64,000 nt of DNA from Papaver somniferum (lineage: Eukaryota; Streptophyta; Magnoliopsida; Ranunculales; Papaveraceae). This document shows, piece by piece, positions 31,361 to 43,356 of the stretch. The stretch is from NCBI RefSeq assembly GCF_003573695.1, contig NC_039362.1, forward strand, positions 198,626,585 to 198,690,584, given 5' to 3'. The position numbers and the translations under genes were made by a program. A model generated the notes under the pieces. It did not search any database, had not been told where the DNA came from, and was given only the letters and a program-made list of their open reading frames with translations. Position 1 is the first letter of the stretch. Each line of letters begins with the position of its first letter.

Positions 31361-31873
31361 ATGGCTGCTACATCAAGCCGGGAATGTGAGATGTGCAACG
31401 AAAGAAATCATCAATCAATTGATTGTCATTGGATCTAAACAAGGTGTAAATTAGTTCCTTGTAATGGTATTCGTAAACTTTTAAAGGTCAAAGATGGTGC
31501 TAATTCAGGGAAGAAATTCTTCTCTTGCTCTAATCCCATGTGTTCATACTTCGAATGGTTTGATGATGCAATTAAATCCATTGCACCTCAGTACAATGGA
31601 GGTTGTAAAGCTTGTGTTGGTGATCACAAATTTTCTGATTGTCCTTGGTCACAGACTAGATGTATCAACCCCAAATGCAATTCAACAAAGGTGAGGATTT
31701 TAAACATAGCTCAAACATCATGGAATTATGGTATTGACTACCTAAAATGCCTAGAATGTGAAGATTTCCAATGGGTTTCTGATGCAATCTTTATGAAGAA
31801 ACAAAAGCAATTAGATAATATTGAAGATCAAATTTGTGCACAACTAAAGATAAAGTGCACAATTAGAAGATAA
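31361..31873 (+). pseudogene. Second MULE gene: zinc-knuckle and GRF-type zinc-finger protein, one stop
   Basis: From ATG 31361 the frame is open except for TAA at 31436-31438 (codon 26), and ends at 31873 (170 codons before the final stop). Visible modules are a CCHC knuckle C-EM-C-NERN-H-QSID-C near residue 9, a GRF-like finger (C-KLVPC, GKKFFSCSNPMCSYFEWFDD), then further Cys/His pairs (C-KA-C-VGD-H-KFSD-C, RCINPKC) and a final LKCLECEDFQW. Such fingers bind nucleic acid. It lies within the MULE, opposite to the transposase, in the position of mudrB, with which I see no sequence likeness. The stop may be a real inactivation, or the protein may start at the Met in MCSYF. Confidence 0.6.
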
Positions 31874-32113
31874 AGCACAACCAAAACTCATGTCAGAAAA
31901 GGTTAATGTAATGTTATCATATTGGAAGTATTCCTCAATGTAATGAGCTGAATTAAGAAATAAAACCATGATTGTGTCCATACTTTTTAAACCCATAGAT
32001 TCATAAATAAAAGTCTGCTAAAACTTTCAACATAAACTAACTAGTAGTATGTCTGCCATTAAAAGACATAGGTCTATAAATGCTAAAAGACATAAAATAT
32101 GAACCCTGCATTT

Positions 32114-35100
32114 CTATTGTTGATACTTGGAGTTAGGCTTTCTAACCCTTTTTGATGATGGTTCAGTAATGTTGATTGTTTGGCTAGAAATGTTAAAATT
32201 ACCATTAAAAATCTGGTTAAAACAGGCACTAGAAGGTGTAGAAGAAGTAGATGGTACCTTCCTTTTAGATCCAACATCAACTGCAGTGGAGGAGGATGGT
32301 GCAGTTGTCTTACACTTTTTCTGGGAACCAGCTGTAGAAGAAGATGGTGTAGTAGCAGCTGCCTTGCCCTTTGAAAATGGTGGTACATCAGTAGTAGCAG
32401 TCTTTGATGCAGATGTTGTTGCAGTAATTGGTGCAGACAAGGCCTTCCTCGTCTTTTTTGTTGGTGCAGCAGTAATACAAAACTCATCTCCATTAACAGA
32501 ACATTCCATTGTAATTCCTTTCTTCTTTGGATTAAAACCAACTGGAGGACCTTGACAGGTAAGGATGTTATGATCAAGACCTTTACATATGCTGCACTTT
32601 GTTACTCTTTTGGGCTGCTTGTTCTTCTCATACCAAGACTTCTTTCTCTTGACACAAGGTCTTCCCTTATCTCTCAATCTGTGTGGATGTATAATGTTGA
32701 TACCAGTCTGCAAACAAAATAGAAGTTAGGGTTAGTAAACTTTAAATGCACAGATCTAGAGAATAAAAAAAATCCATAATAATAATACACTAAATTAAAA
32801 GTACAAAAGTAGATAATATTATTCAATGAAAAGATTCTCAAAAATCAGTAAAAAAATTTGAAATCAGACAATGGAAAAAGTAAAGACTTTTGAAAAAGTT
32901 AAGGGCTAAAAGTTAAAGTAGGCTGTCCTTTTGATTATCAAACCTTATTCTGATACTCATCAATGTCTCCCAAAGGTGTTATTGACCATTGGTAGGCTGT
33001 CCTATAGTAATCTACAGTGTAGTACTTACTGCAATACCTGCACAAATAATTGATAAAATCAGTCATCATTCATTTATTGCATAACCACATTCAACTATGT
33101 AGGTGTAGTAGATTTACTCACTTGGACCAATTAGGATTCAATTTAAACAATGCAACTACACCATGCAAGCAAGGGAACTGCCTCAATTGCCACTGTCTAC
33201 ATGTACATTTTTTTTCTTCTACTTTTACGACAAAAACTTTGCTAGTAGCTTTGTTGGTCACCTCATACACTTTGTTCTCTATAGAAGGATCACATTCATA
33301 GTTACCTCTAAGATCACACATCACCTTAATGAGATCTTTCCCAGCAGGAACAAGGTCACCAGCTTGCCAAGTTGCAACAAGCTTTCTTCTATTTGAAAAC
33401 AAAACCATCACCAAGTGTGTGTACATATCAACCAACTGAGTGAGAGGCTTGCCTCTGAATTTCAGGGCCATGTTGTTAAAACTTTCTGAAAAGTTGGAGT
33501 AGATGTGCTCACAAGCAACATCATGAGGAAACCATGACCTTGCCCAAGACTTCGGTTCTGCATCAATCAGGTATTTGTATGCATCTGGAGATATCTCTTC
33601 TATTTCTTGCATGGCCTCCTACAAATAGGTGTCTAAGTTAAATAATCTGATGTAATAAGGCTTGACTAAAAAAATGAACATTCAATATAATCAAACATTT
33701 CTTACCTCCCAATGATGATATTTGTATGCCTTTGCAGCCTGCCAAAGAAGCTGTACAAGTCTTGGATTTCTGAATCCTTTGGTCAAGAAATTCTTGTATA
33801 GGTGCCTGGAAAAAAATAGATAATAAACAAGGACAAATGTTAATAAATTTCACTGTTAAAATTTTTTTGTTATCTTTAAAAATTATTAAACAAAATTACC
33901 AGTCAAAACCAAATGTACCTTAGGCAGTATCTATGATTTGACAAAGGATACAATCTTTTTACTGATTCAAGAATTCCCTTCATTCTATCAGAAATAAAGG
34001 TCAGTCCAGCCATATCTGGTATCCTTTTTCTCAATTCTTTTAACATCATAAACCAATTTTCTTCAGTTTCACCCATACAAATCATCATACATAAAGGAAA
34101 TACCCCATTCTGAGCATCTATACCTGTTGCTGAAAGCATCACACCACCAAACTTACCAGTTAGGTGAGCTTCATCTAACCCAATAACCATTCTAAAACCA
34201 TTCATAAAACCTTTTATTTGTGCATTATACGCCAAAATGAGACTCTCAAATCTGTTATCTTTATCATCTTTGGACCAGCTGAAATGACCTATGCTCCTTG
34301 GGTTCAATGAGGTAGCAGCTATGACCAATTGTGGTTTTTTTTTGTAACAAGTCTCAAATGTTCCATCCCTTTCTGCTAGCACCAATCTCTGTGTACACAC
34401 ACAGATACAAAATTAGCAATTCAAATATACCAAAATTTATTAAATAAACAAACAAAAGATAACAAAAACAAAGCATAAACATGATACCCTTGCATGACGA
34501 GCAACCCATTTTGGTATTTCAGTTTGCAACTGAGGTCTAATGATTTTCTTGGCTATATCATCTGCCTTCTCCACTGGTGAAGCAACATCCATCGTCTTCA
34601 ACAAATACTTAGCTACAAATTTTGCATTGCATTTTCTGCTGTAGTCTTCATTGGTATTTTTACAAGTGTGTTTTATGTTGCATTCTCTGACTGTGACTGT
34701 CATATCATCTTTCTCTGGTACCTTTCTTGCATTCACCATCCAAGCACAGTTTTGGGCATCCCTGTAAGCACAATAAGAATAGTGTCTGATTTTATCTCCT
34801 TTCTTCATCTTAAAATCCCTATGTTTCAACACTGCATATTCTCTTGAATGATCCTTATAAGCTTGCATACTTCCAAAAGCCATATCAGTACTTATTTCAC
34901 CAGGTGTGACCTCAGGAGTATCTTCATTTATCATTTCTAGACGTTGTGGTTCATTTAAATGCTGACCAAAATCTTCTTCCCACTTAGTTTCTTCCTCTTG
35001 AGTGACTTCTTGGCTGGGAATATCTTCATCTGAAGATGCATTCACTGGTACACTTTGCTCTTCATAAAAGCCACCTACATTGAAATCTTCATTACAATCA

Positions 35101-35924
35101 TCAGGGTCATTACCAACATCTATACCCCTAGCACACATAGAAACCCAATCTTCATAATTCATCTGTTCTTGTGTTTCTTCTTCACTATCATCTCCACTCT
35201 CATCCTCACTTTCATCTTCACCATCCTCTTCCTCATCATAGTCCTTAAAGAGAAAGTCAGGCTTGTCATCAGGATGACACTCATCTTGATGTACATTAGG
35301 CAAATTCACCTGGTCATCTTCATACCCCTGTACATGGTTGGCTGCAACAGATGACTGTGTAGGAATACTTTGAGATTCATGAACATGGTTGTCAGCAACA
35401 GATGCTTCTGTCAATTCCACTTGCTCTTCATGCTCAAAATCAAGTCTTGTTGGTCTCATATCTTTAAGCCCACTAACAGTAGCAGTCTTATTAAGTCTTG
35501 GACTCCTCCTAACCTCTACCCTTTTACTAACAGTTTTCTTCCTCACTGGGCTGATATACTTAGTCACACCACTTACCCCACTAACACTGGAAGCATCATA
35601 AACATAACCCCATTCTCTCACTGAAGGAGTAGGAATAATTGGAGTGAACCACAGTCTGACCAAATTATCTTTATTTACTTTACCTTTGTTCCAAAATGAA
35701 ATAAACATTTCTTCTGATTCACACTTATCACATGCATTCCCTTCTTCATCATTAAATAAAAACAGTTCAAGTGTAGAATTCATACCTTGTTCATTCACCA
35801 ACCTAGTCTTTACCATAGCCATAAAAGCATCTCCATTGGTACCAGCTTTACAACCAAGAATATGCAAGTCTCTAAACCGGCCACCTATATCAGTTAACCA
35901 GAAATTCCTATCCTTGCTACCCAT
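32114..35924 (-). CDS. MULE transposase, six coding exons, apparently intact
   Basis: Exons on the minus strand: 35924-34488, 34388-33919, 33805-33706, 33618-33122, 33037-32944, 32707-32114. All introns are GT-AG and every junction keeps frame, giving about 1063 aa with no stop. Order of parts: N-terminal region, acidic low-complexity stretch, MuDR DNA-binding domain (about 345-420; FGSMQAYKDHSREYAV, HYSYCAYRDAQNCAW), MULE DDE domain from about 480 (first Asp in VIGLDEAHLTGKFGG near 551, second in TFISDRMKGI, Glu in NFSESFNNM after HRYCLR), SWIM zinc finger (CTCRQWQLRQFPCLHG near 810), and a C-terminal CCHC knuckle (C-SI-C-KGLD-H-NILT-C). It would cut and join the TIR ends in the nucleus. A 5' UTR intron is likely (36459-35926). 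Confidence 0.88.
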
Positions 35925-35925
35925 T

Positions 35926-36459
35926 CTGTAACAGATCCCCAACAAAAAAACAATAATTATTACAGTAGTGAAACAAATTTTACAGTAATGATTCCAAAAA
36001 TTATTACCAAAAACAGAAATGTTTACAGTAATCATACTAATGTTTACACTAATTTCATTTTCCCTGAATCAAATTACAACACAATTTTCATTTGTATTGG
36101 CTACACAAACAAACCCTAATTTGTACTTTCTGAAATCTACCCACTAGGTTTTCATATCCACAATTTATCAAAAACCCTTTCACCCTGCAGCCATCACCAA
36201 CTCAGTTTAAATCTCAAATCGTCACAAACCCTAACTTCAGATTATAACAACATCATCTCAAACCAATTTCATAATCACATTCCCTGAATCGAAAAATCAA
36301 AAATCATAATCACATATCCAAAATCGCAAACCAATTTCACAAACCCTAACCCCAAATCGTAAAGCATATACCAAATCAAACAGATCAAATGTAGAAAGAT
36401 ACTCATCACATGGTTAATCACAAACCCTAAAACGTCAAATTTCTGAACAAAAAACTTAC
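35926..36459 (-). other. Probable 5' UTR intron of the MULE transposase gene
   Basis: The minus strand has a strong donor CAG|GTAAGT at 36459 and an acceptor TTACAG ending at 35926, one base before the ATG at 35924. This would put a non-coding first exon between the right TIR and 36460. Repeated AACCCTAA-like tracts lie inside. Inferred from splice motifs only. Confidence 0.55.
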
Positions 36460-36881
36460 CTGTTCGTCACCAGGAAGAGAAAACCTGCCTCTTATCTACT
36501 CCGTCTCATTTATCTTATCGATCTGCAGTTCCCTTTGTCCTTCCGGTCTATCAATCTCAATCTCTCGATCTCTCGATCTCTCTCGCCTGTAACCCTATCG
36601 CTCTCTGAACTATCTGGGAAAATTTTCGATTCCTTTTTGTGGCTGAAAATCGACACAGATGAAGATAATACCTATAGCACACGTACGAAACACACTTTTG
36701 CTACAGGTGTCAGTCCTTGACCACGTGTCCTTGAAATAGATGCCCACGTGTTAAGAGAACCATATCAGTACGTGTCGGGTATTTTTTCTTGCGAAGGGCA
36801 AAAATGAAAAATCACACTATAGTTGACTGGTCAAAGGTAGTGAAAATGCCCCAATTTTGACCAAAATTTGAAAACTAACAT

Positions 36882-36965
36882 AATGGGGCATTTTGATTTC
36901 GTGCCTAACGTTCGGGGCATTTTCAAACCTGGGGGTCGATTTTGGGGCATTTTATCCTTTAACCC
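36882..36965. repeat. Right TIR of the MULE
   Basis: 84 bp, inverted partner of 30880-30963, followed directly by the second TTGAAGATA. The transposase promoter is expected here or just inside. Confidence 0.92.
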
Positions 36966-36974
36966 TTGAAGATA

Positions 36975-39900
36975 ACCTATCTGCATGTCGAGTATAGGCA
37001 GTGCAGCACTACTGACTAACAAAAAAACAATTAACAGAATAAGACTAATAAAATTGGCAGAAATAGGTGGCCAAAGGGCGTTGACAATTGATCAAGTAGC
37101 CGATGACTAACTCAAATACCAAGTTATTTCAAGATTTTTATGGCCATAAGACCATAAAAGTCTTTGGAAATGACATGTTCTTAATCTTTTTTGCTTAGCC
37201 AAAGTAGTGAGACTAGATTCTTTTAACTTTTTCTCAATTTCGTCCAGCTCAAGTAACTCTTATTAATCATCCAAAATGTGGACATGATCAATTTGGTTCA
37301 CAATCCTACAACTAAACATATGAAAACAATCATAAGCATAACATATGATTGTAATTAATGAAAATCTTCCGGATCAAAGAAATGGAAAGGAGAGTTAATG
37401 TTTATCCTTCCTTCTGGTCATAGTCTTGGAAACGTGAAGGTAGTATATTTATAGTACTATGAGTGTTAGTTTCATGAGATGTAAATTTGGCAAATATGGA
37501 CAGTGTGATTAGATGGCCTATCTTATCAATATAGAATGGATCAAGACATGTGATTGGTTTTGCCTTGCCTAAATTATTATTTTTGACCATAGAGTATGGT
37601 CTAACTGTAAATTATAACGAAGAATCAGTATGCTAATTATCTACAGATCAAAATTTTTTTTAATAGTAAGTAAAAAGAGAGAACCAAATTTGCAAATCAC
37701 TACACTAGACAAGATTCTATTTACCTAAGATTTCACTATATCTTGTGGGGTTAAAAATCCTAGTTCCGCCACAACAAATGATGAAAACTTTAAATATATT
37801 TTCCAAAACTTAAAGCATGGAACAAACATGCTTCCGGTATTCTTCAGGCTAATAATGAATGTAAAGTGAAATTTACAGATTTTGGATTAAATGACAATCT
37901 TATCGAATCGTATAATCGTATTGGTGTGTTTCATCGTGTAGAAGATTATGTTGCAAGAATAATTTGATAAATAATGATTCGAGGATGGGAATAAGAATAG
38001 GATATGCATTAGTGAAATTAAACTAGTGAGATATGGATCATGGACTGCAGCTAATTTGGCTGTATTGTAATGCACTCAATTCTTAATATTATGCGCCTAA
38101 TAAATCAAATTTAGTAATTCAAAGATTCCATTTAAAGATATCTGTTGATTCTCATGCATCAATCAAATTATGTCTTTAAAGTTGGCGAGTAACTGTCTCT
38201 TCAATTAAAAATAGTGCTTGAAAAAAGAGTCATGGGCTGCGATTGTGACTGACGGTCATTTTAACGTTTCGGGTTTAAACCATTTTACATAAATTGTTTG
38301 GCAAAATATATGCAAGGCTGCTACATGATTATCAAATTTCATGGAGTGTTCCTACTTACTAGTACTAAGAAAATGTTTTAATAGTCCTGAAAAAACAAAT
38401 TTTTAACTTCATTCCATAATAACTTCTAAAAACAAAATAGCTACCATATATATTTCACGATTTATAAAGGGGATACAAGCATTACTAAGTGCTGATACCA
38501 TTTCATTGATCCAACGGCCAGGAACGGTGGGATTTTTTGTCCTATATGAAACGGTATCAACACTTAATAATGCTGGTATCCTTTTTATAAATCATAATAT
38601 TTTTCTTGTGAAGCAAATTTGTTTTACTTCTGATTTTTGAATACTATTTATTTCTGCTTCTGTTTACTAAACTTGTTATGAGCAAAAACTATCGTTTGAT
38701 CATATGGAGTTCGGAAACTGCCCGCCCCATGTAGTAGTAATTTAAATTACGACAACAGTCTAAATAGTTTTTGTATTTGACAAAGTGAAACGGAAGAAGA
38801 GAAAAAAAAGATTGTAACTATTAACAACCAGGATAACATAAGTATAAAAGACAATTACTTTGCTTAACATCGACAGTTTAAGCAAAATTATTATTTTTAA
38901 CTTTTGAGAATGACTTTTGTTTATGGTTGACAAACAAATAATCTTGTATATAACTTTGCATGTGCATTTTTAGGTTCTGTTTTCACAAGTCTTGAAGTTC
39001 TAGCACCATTTGTCCTTCTAGAGATGCCACTATTGAAAGCAAACAAAATCCAAAATAAGCTTTCAAAGCCAGTTCTTTGAGCTGATCAATAGAGACCCGA
39101 TAAAGAGTTCATTTTGCTCTACAACTAATTAAAAACCTCTAAGTAAACGATTACGCAACTGATTAAGTGGCTAATCTCCTTTTCTGACTTTATTAAGTAT
39201 AATCGTTAGGGGCAGTTAATCAAACTTTCATGTATAAGAATATCGCTTTTGGAGCGAAATTAAGGAGAGCAAGGGAGGACCACAGCAGCATTCGACCAGG
39301 CGAACTAATGGATTCATACATAAATTCTTTTCGACTAAACAAATAACCCGACAATGCCAGAAGGTTTAACACTAATTTATGCTTATAATCTTGTAGATAA
39401 CCTATTTTAATTCAGGACTAATCATTTTTCGTGTGTTTTCCATAGAGAAAAATGCTAATTATTTCTGGAAGATTAATAATTAGCTAACCATCTTAATCTC
39501 GGTACCTTAATTAGTGTACGTGGAACTCTGTGGTGCGTTGAGTACTCATTTAGTCTTTACTGATTGTGTGTTCCATCATTTTGACAAGATCTAGTGGAAA
39601 AGGAATTCTGCTACAGCTGATCAACATCTGTTAATGCTTATAATTATTTAAACATTCCAGACAAATCTGAATTATATGTTCTTTTTTGTACAAAAGGAAT
39701 AACCAAACACACTACAGTTTAACACTACAGTATAGTTTAACTGAATATCATTAATCAAATAAAAATAAGTTTTTATCAGTCCAAAATACAAGAATTTATT
39801 CTCACCAAATCACAATTAAAAAAAGTTTGGCTTTGATGATTATGTTTCTAGAAGTGTAATTAGTGGATAGTTTGAGTTGTTAATCATGACTCAATGGTTA

Positions 39901-40329
39901 ATCACCCAATTGAGATATACGGCGTGTCGATGTCCAATAGGAAGTGCGGAACTTCACCATGAGTGCATTTTTAATTAGATTTTTTAATTACTATTAGTGG
40001 TCCATTTAGCTTTTAGGATTATAATTAAGTTCTTCCCACCATTGTCATGGACCATGGTGTAAGCAGGGGTGCATCAGCAGCAGCATGGCGTGAGCCTGAG
40101 CTGATATACCCACTACAACCAACTTGTACTGCAAAATTTTATACGTACATATCTGGTTAGATGGGGACAAAAACACTAGCTTAATCCAACCCTTTATTCG
40201 TTAATTCTAATCTTCAAGTACCGCATATAATAATAAAAGGTCCACAATATCTAATATTATTAATCAAATCAAAGTTATTATAATTAATTATAATTGTGGT
40301 TGATGATGACACTTATCATTTCCTCATCT
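36975..40329. other. Intergenic DNA upstream of the HLS1-like gene
   Basis: AT-rich, with no supported gene. One foldback repeat (38459-38593) is described separately. Short frames at 37402-37590 and 37887-38075 lack any feature. The last few hundred bases are the likely promoter of the gene at 40436. Confidence 0.5.
38459..38593. repeat. Foldback MITE-like element
   Basis: Two arms of about 48 bp (38459-38506 and 38547-38593), GATTTATAAAGGGGATAC and its near-complement, pair with a few mismatches around an unpaired centre. Length 135 bp, no coding. A clear target-site duplication was not found, so the family is open. Confidence 0.6.
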
Positions 40330-40339
40330 TATATAAATA
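40330..40339 (+). promoter_or_regulatory. Probable TATA box of the HLS1-like gene
   Basis: TATATAAATA, 96 bases upstream of the ATG. This implies transcription start near 40362 and a 5' UTR of about 75 nt. Confidence 0.6.
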
Positions 40340-40435
40340 CCCTTAATTTCTCCACAATCTTGTACTTAATCAAATTAGCTTAATTAAGGTTATATTCATC
40401 CATAACCACTCTTCTTTTAAGCAACTGTAGTTAGT

Positions 40436-41782
40436 ATGGGATCAACTGATTTAATGAACGGAATTTCACCGGTGCCGTTGACGATAAATGATAAAGTTTA
40501 TGTAACAATAAGGAACTACGACAGGGAAATCGATAAATCTCGTGTAGAAGATCTCGAGCGAAGGTGTGAAGTTGGTTCTGCAGATAGCATGTTTCATCTC
40601 TTCACAGACACCATGGGAGACCCCATCTGCAGGATAAAGAACAGCCCACTCTACAAAATGCTGGTACGTATACGATAGTTATGCACCAATTATTATGTTT
40701 TGAAATTTTCCTGTAGCGTCGTTAAATTTTGCTCGTTTTAGGTGGCAGAGTTGGATAATGAGCTTGTTGGTGTTATTCAAGGATCTATAAAGACTGTAAC
40801 AGTGAGTAGCTGCAACCAAATAATTGTAGGCTACATCTTGGGTCTTAGAGTATCACCTGTTCATAGACGAAAACGCATTGCTTTGAGTCTCGTTCGAAGT
40901 GTAGAAGAATGGTTCATCACCAATCACGTTGATTTCGCGTACATGGCCACCGAGAAAAACAACGAAGCCTCAGTTAAGCTCTTCATGGACAAACTTGGGT
41001 TTATCGAATTCAGAAATCTATCGATATTAGTCAATCCAGTTCGCCACTGGGTCATAAACTTACCAACCAGTGTTGAAATCATGAAGCTGAAAGTAGAACA
41101 GGCGGAGCTTCTCTACGGGAGATTCGTCGCGTCAACTGATTTCTTGCCTCATGACATTGATACAATCCTTAAGAACAAACTCAGTTTAGGTACATGGATA
41201 GCTTTTCCTAGAGGTGAATCATGGTGTGATCATCACTTGGAGACTAATGGGCTCAACGGGTCCGGATTAGATGCAGCGGACAAGCCTGGCAACAATTGGG
41301 CGATGCTTAGTGTATGGAACTGTGGTGATCTTTTCAAGTTGAGAGTTGGAAGAGCACCAATGTCATGCCACATATATGCGAAAAGCTCGAGAGTGATTGA
41401 TCGATTCTTCCCGTTCTTGAATGTACCTTCTGTACCTGATGTTTTCAATCCGTTCGGATTCTACTTCATGTACGGTCTGCGTTGCGAGGGGCCGGATTCT
41501 GGTCCACTTATGCGTACTTTGTGCCAATATGTACACAACATGGCTGTTAGAAATGATTCATGCAAGGTTATAGTTACCGAAGTTGGAGAATGGGACAGTA
41601 CTCTGAGACTTCATATCCCGAACTCGAAACTATTATCAAGACCTGATCAAGATTTATGGTGCATAAAACCATTGAAAACTGATCAACATAATCTTGATCA
41701 AGAAAAACATACGGCTTTGTTCGACTTGACAGGAACCAAACCTCCAACGTCTTCGTTTTTCGTCGATCCAAGAGAAGTATGA
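40436..41782 (+). CDS. HLS1: HLS1-like N-acetyltransferase (HOOKLESS1 family)
   Basis: Two exons, 40436-40663 and 40742-41782, with a 78-bp GT-AG intron (GTACGT...TTTTAG). The joined protein is about 422 aa, near the usual 400 for the family. The N-terminal GNAT region reads VTIRNYDREID, DLERRCEVG, LFTDTMGDPICRI, then ILGLRVSPVHRRKRIALSLVRSVEEWF and YMATEKNNEASVKLF. The plant-specific C-terminal half has NNKLSLGTWIAFPRG, WAMLSVWNCGD, FGFYFMYGL and ends SSFFVDPREV, all HLS1 hallmarks. In Arabidopsis HLS1 is a nuclear protein needed for apical hook bending, linking ethylene, auxin and light. The acetyl-CoA loop, usually RRxGIG or similar, reads RRKRIA: the key Gly is Arg (residue 121). It may be HLS1 or an HLS1-like paralogue. 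Confidence 0.9.
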
Positions 41783-42944
41783 AAGAAAACATGTATAGTT
41801 GTACACCATTATTATAAGATCGCCAAGAACACCTGATCATGTACTTGACATTATTATTACCACATTCATCGTTTTCTTAATGCCGTCCCGAAAGTACGTA
41901 CACACACTCATTATCTTTTCTTTAATAGTCAGACAATGTGAAAGCTCGACACTTTGTTAGGTATTTATTAGAAGACAGTTTTCTAAGGCTCATTAAGTTT
42001 TGAAGTCTTGATCAAGAAATTTGGAGAGACGTCGACATCGAGTTCATCATTCCACCAAACTAGTAGTACCAAATGTATCCATTCCATTTCTGTAACTGTT
42101 ACTTTGTATTTACACACAGTAGTTTTGTTTTTGTGGTATTAGTAAATGGTGATAAGTCTAAGTTTAGATAAACAATTATAAGTTAGGTAAATATTCTTAT
42201 TATACTAAAACAAGGAATTGAAGCAAACTATATATTGAAAACGTATACATATTTCACCTTTTTCTTTCGTTTTCTCTAATCATAATGCATGTGTAATTCT
42301 ATCAACAAATGAACGATGATTACGAAGATAAAGACGACGACAAAATTTAGTGATTCTTATTGGTTAGATTGCGACGACGACGTGATGGGTATAGGACATG
42401 ATTGTATGAATAGCTAGATAACCAAAGTTCTGTTTGCAAGCTAAGCACCCAATAAGTTTTCTTTCTGAGATTTGACGTCTTGTAAATCTATGAGAACAAG
42501 CTGGTTGGGGTAGAGAGATTCAGGATTAGATGGAGTAGGATTTGTCATCACAAAATTTTATCAATATTCAATTGAGATAGAGGTAAAATTGGAGGCAATA
42601 TAGCTAATTCATAAGCCAAACAGAGAAATATGGTTTTTATTATGTAGTTTTTATAGATGTTGAGGTGCCCATTAACTCAAAAAATATATACGTCATATTT
42701 TTGTTTTTGACTTTGTTTTTATGAGATGACCATAGTGGTACAAGAATATAAGAAGATTTGTTTGTTTTGTCAGCAAAATTTCCATCAAATCCCCTTCCGA
42801 ATCTGGTGTTACTCTGTATATAAAAACTTCATTTATTCCTTGTTCTTGATCTCGCTTGTGGCTTTTGAGTTTTGTCTTCATACAACTTTCTAGTGTCAGT
42901 GACTAAGTGATTATTGGATCTCTGAACCATTCGATATCAAACCC
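41783..42944. other. Intergenic DNA between the HLS1-like gene and a copia element
   Basis: The 3' UTR of the HLS1-like gene must lie in the first few hundred bases. No other supported gene. The minus frame 42693-42881 has no recognised domain. Confidence 0.5.
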
Positions 42945-43356
42945 TGTAGAAAATCTGATATCAAACACTTAATGAAAAGAACACAAGACTAAACTCAAAC
43001 AAGCTTCACTTAATTCATATATTTCGACTGATGGCTTAACAACCTATTTATATGATTCACAAACTTGACTCTCAAGTAAAAAGACTTTCCTAATCAAAAA
43101 CAAACTCTAACAAGAAACTTCTAGACAATTCTCACGCAAGCAAACTCTTAAAACAAGTAATACTTGTAACCCAAGTAAACTTCTAAAAATTGTACCATGG
43201 ATCAACAACACTTGTTTATCCATCCACTTCATGTCAACTGTACCAGTTGATCACACCACATTGGATCAACTCTCATAGTTGATCCACACTACTTGGATCA
43301 ACAACATTATTGATCCCTTTTGTCTTCTTTATAGTATCTTGGTTTATTTCTCAACA
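42945..43356 (-). repeat. 3' LTR of the copia element
   Basis: 412 bp. A minus-strand TATAAATAGG near 43045 is a plausible TATA box. It contains five or more GGATCAA/TTGATCC motifs in both orientations (43197-43320). The polypurine tract complement TCCTCCCTT follows at 43357. Confidence 0.95.

Larger units (their letters stand above)
30880..36965 (-). mobile_element. Complete Mutator-like transposable element (MULE)
   Basis: Terminal inverted repeats of 84 bp (30880-30963 and 36882-36965) begin GGGTTAAAGG and differ at three positions by eye. A perfect 9-bp duplication TTGAAGATA flanks it (30871-30879 and 36966-36974), the hallmark length for Mutator. Inside are a spliced transposase gene read leftward from the right TIR and a second gene read rightward from the left TIR, converging in the middle. 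This is the same layout as maize MuDR with mudrA and mudrB. The near-identical TIRs, exact duplication and open transposase suggest a recent insertion that may still be autonomous. Confidence 0.92.

Noticed and set aside
32083..32577. 164-codon Leu/Gln-rich minus frame
   Set aside because: It is the shifted reading of the last transposase exon, which in the correct frame joins the upstream exons and carries a CCHC knuckle.
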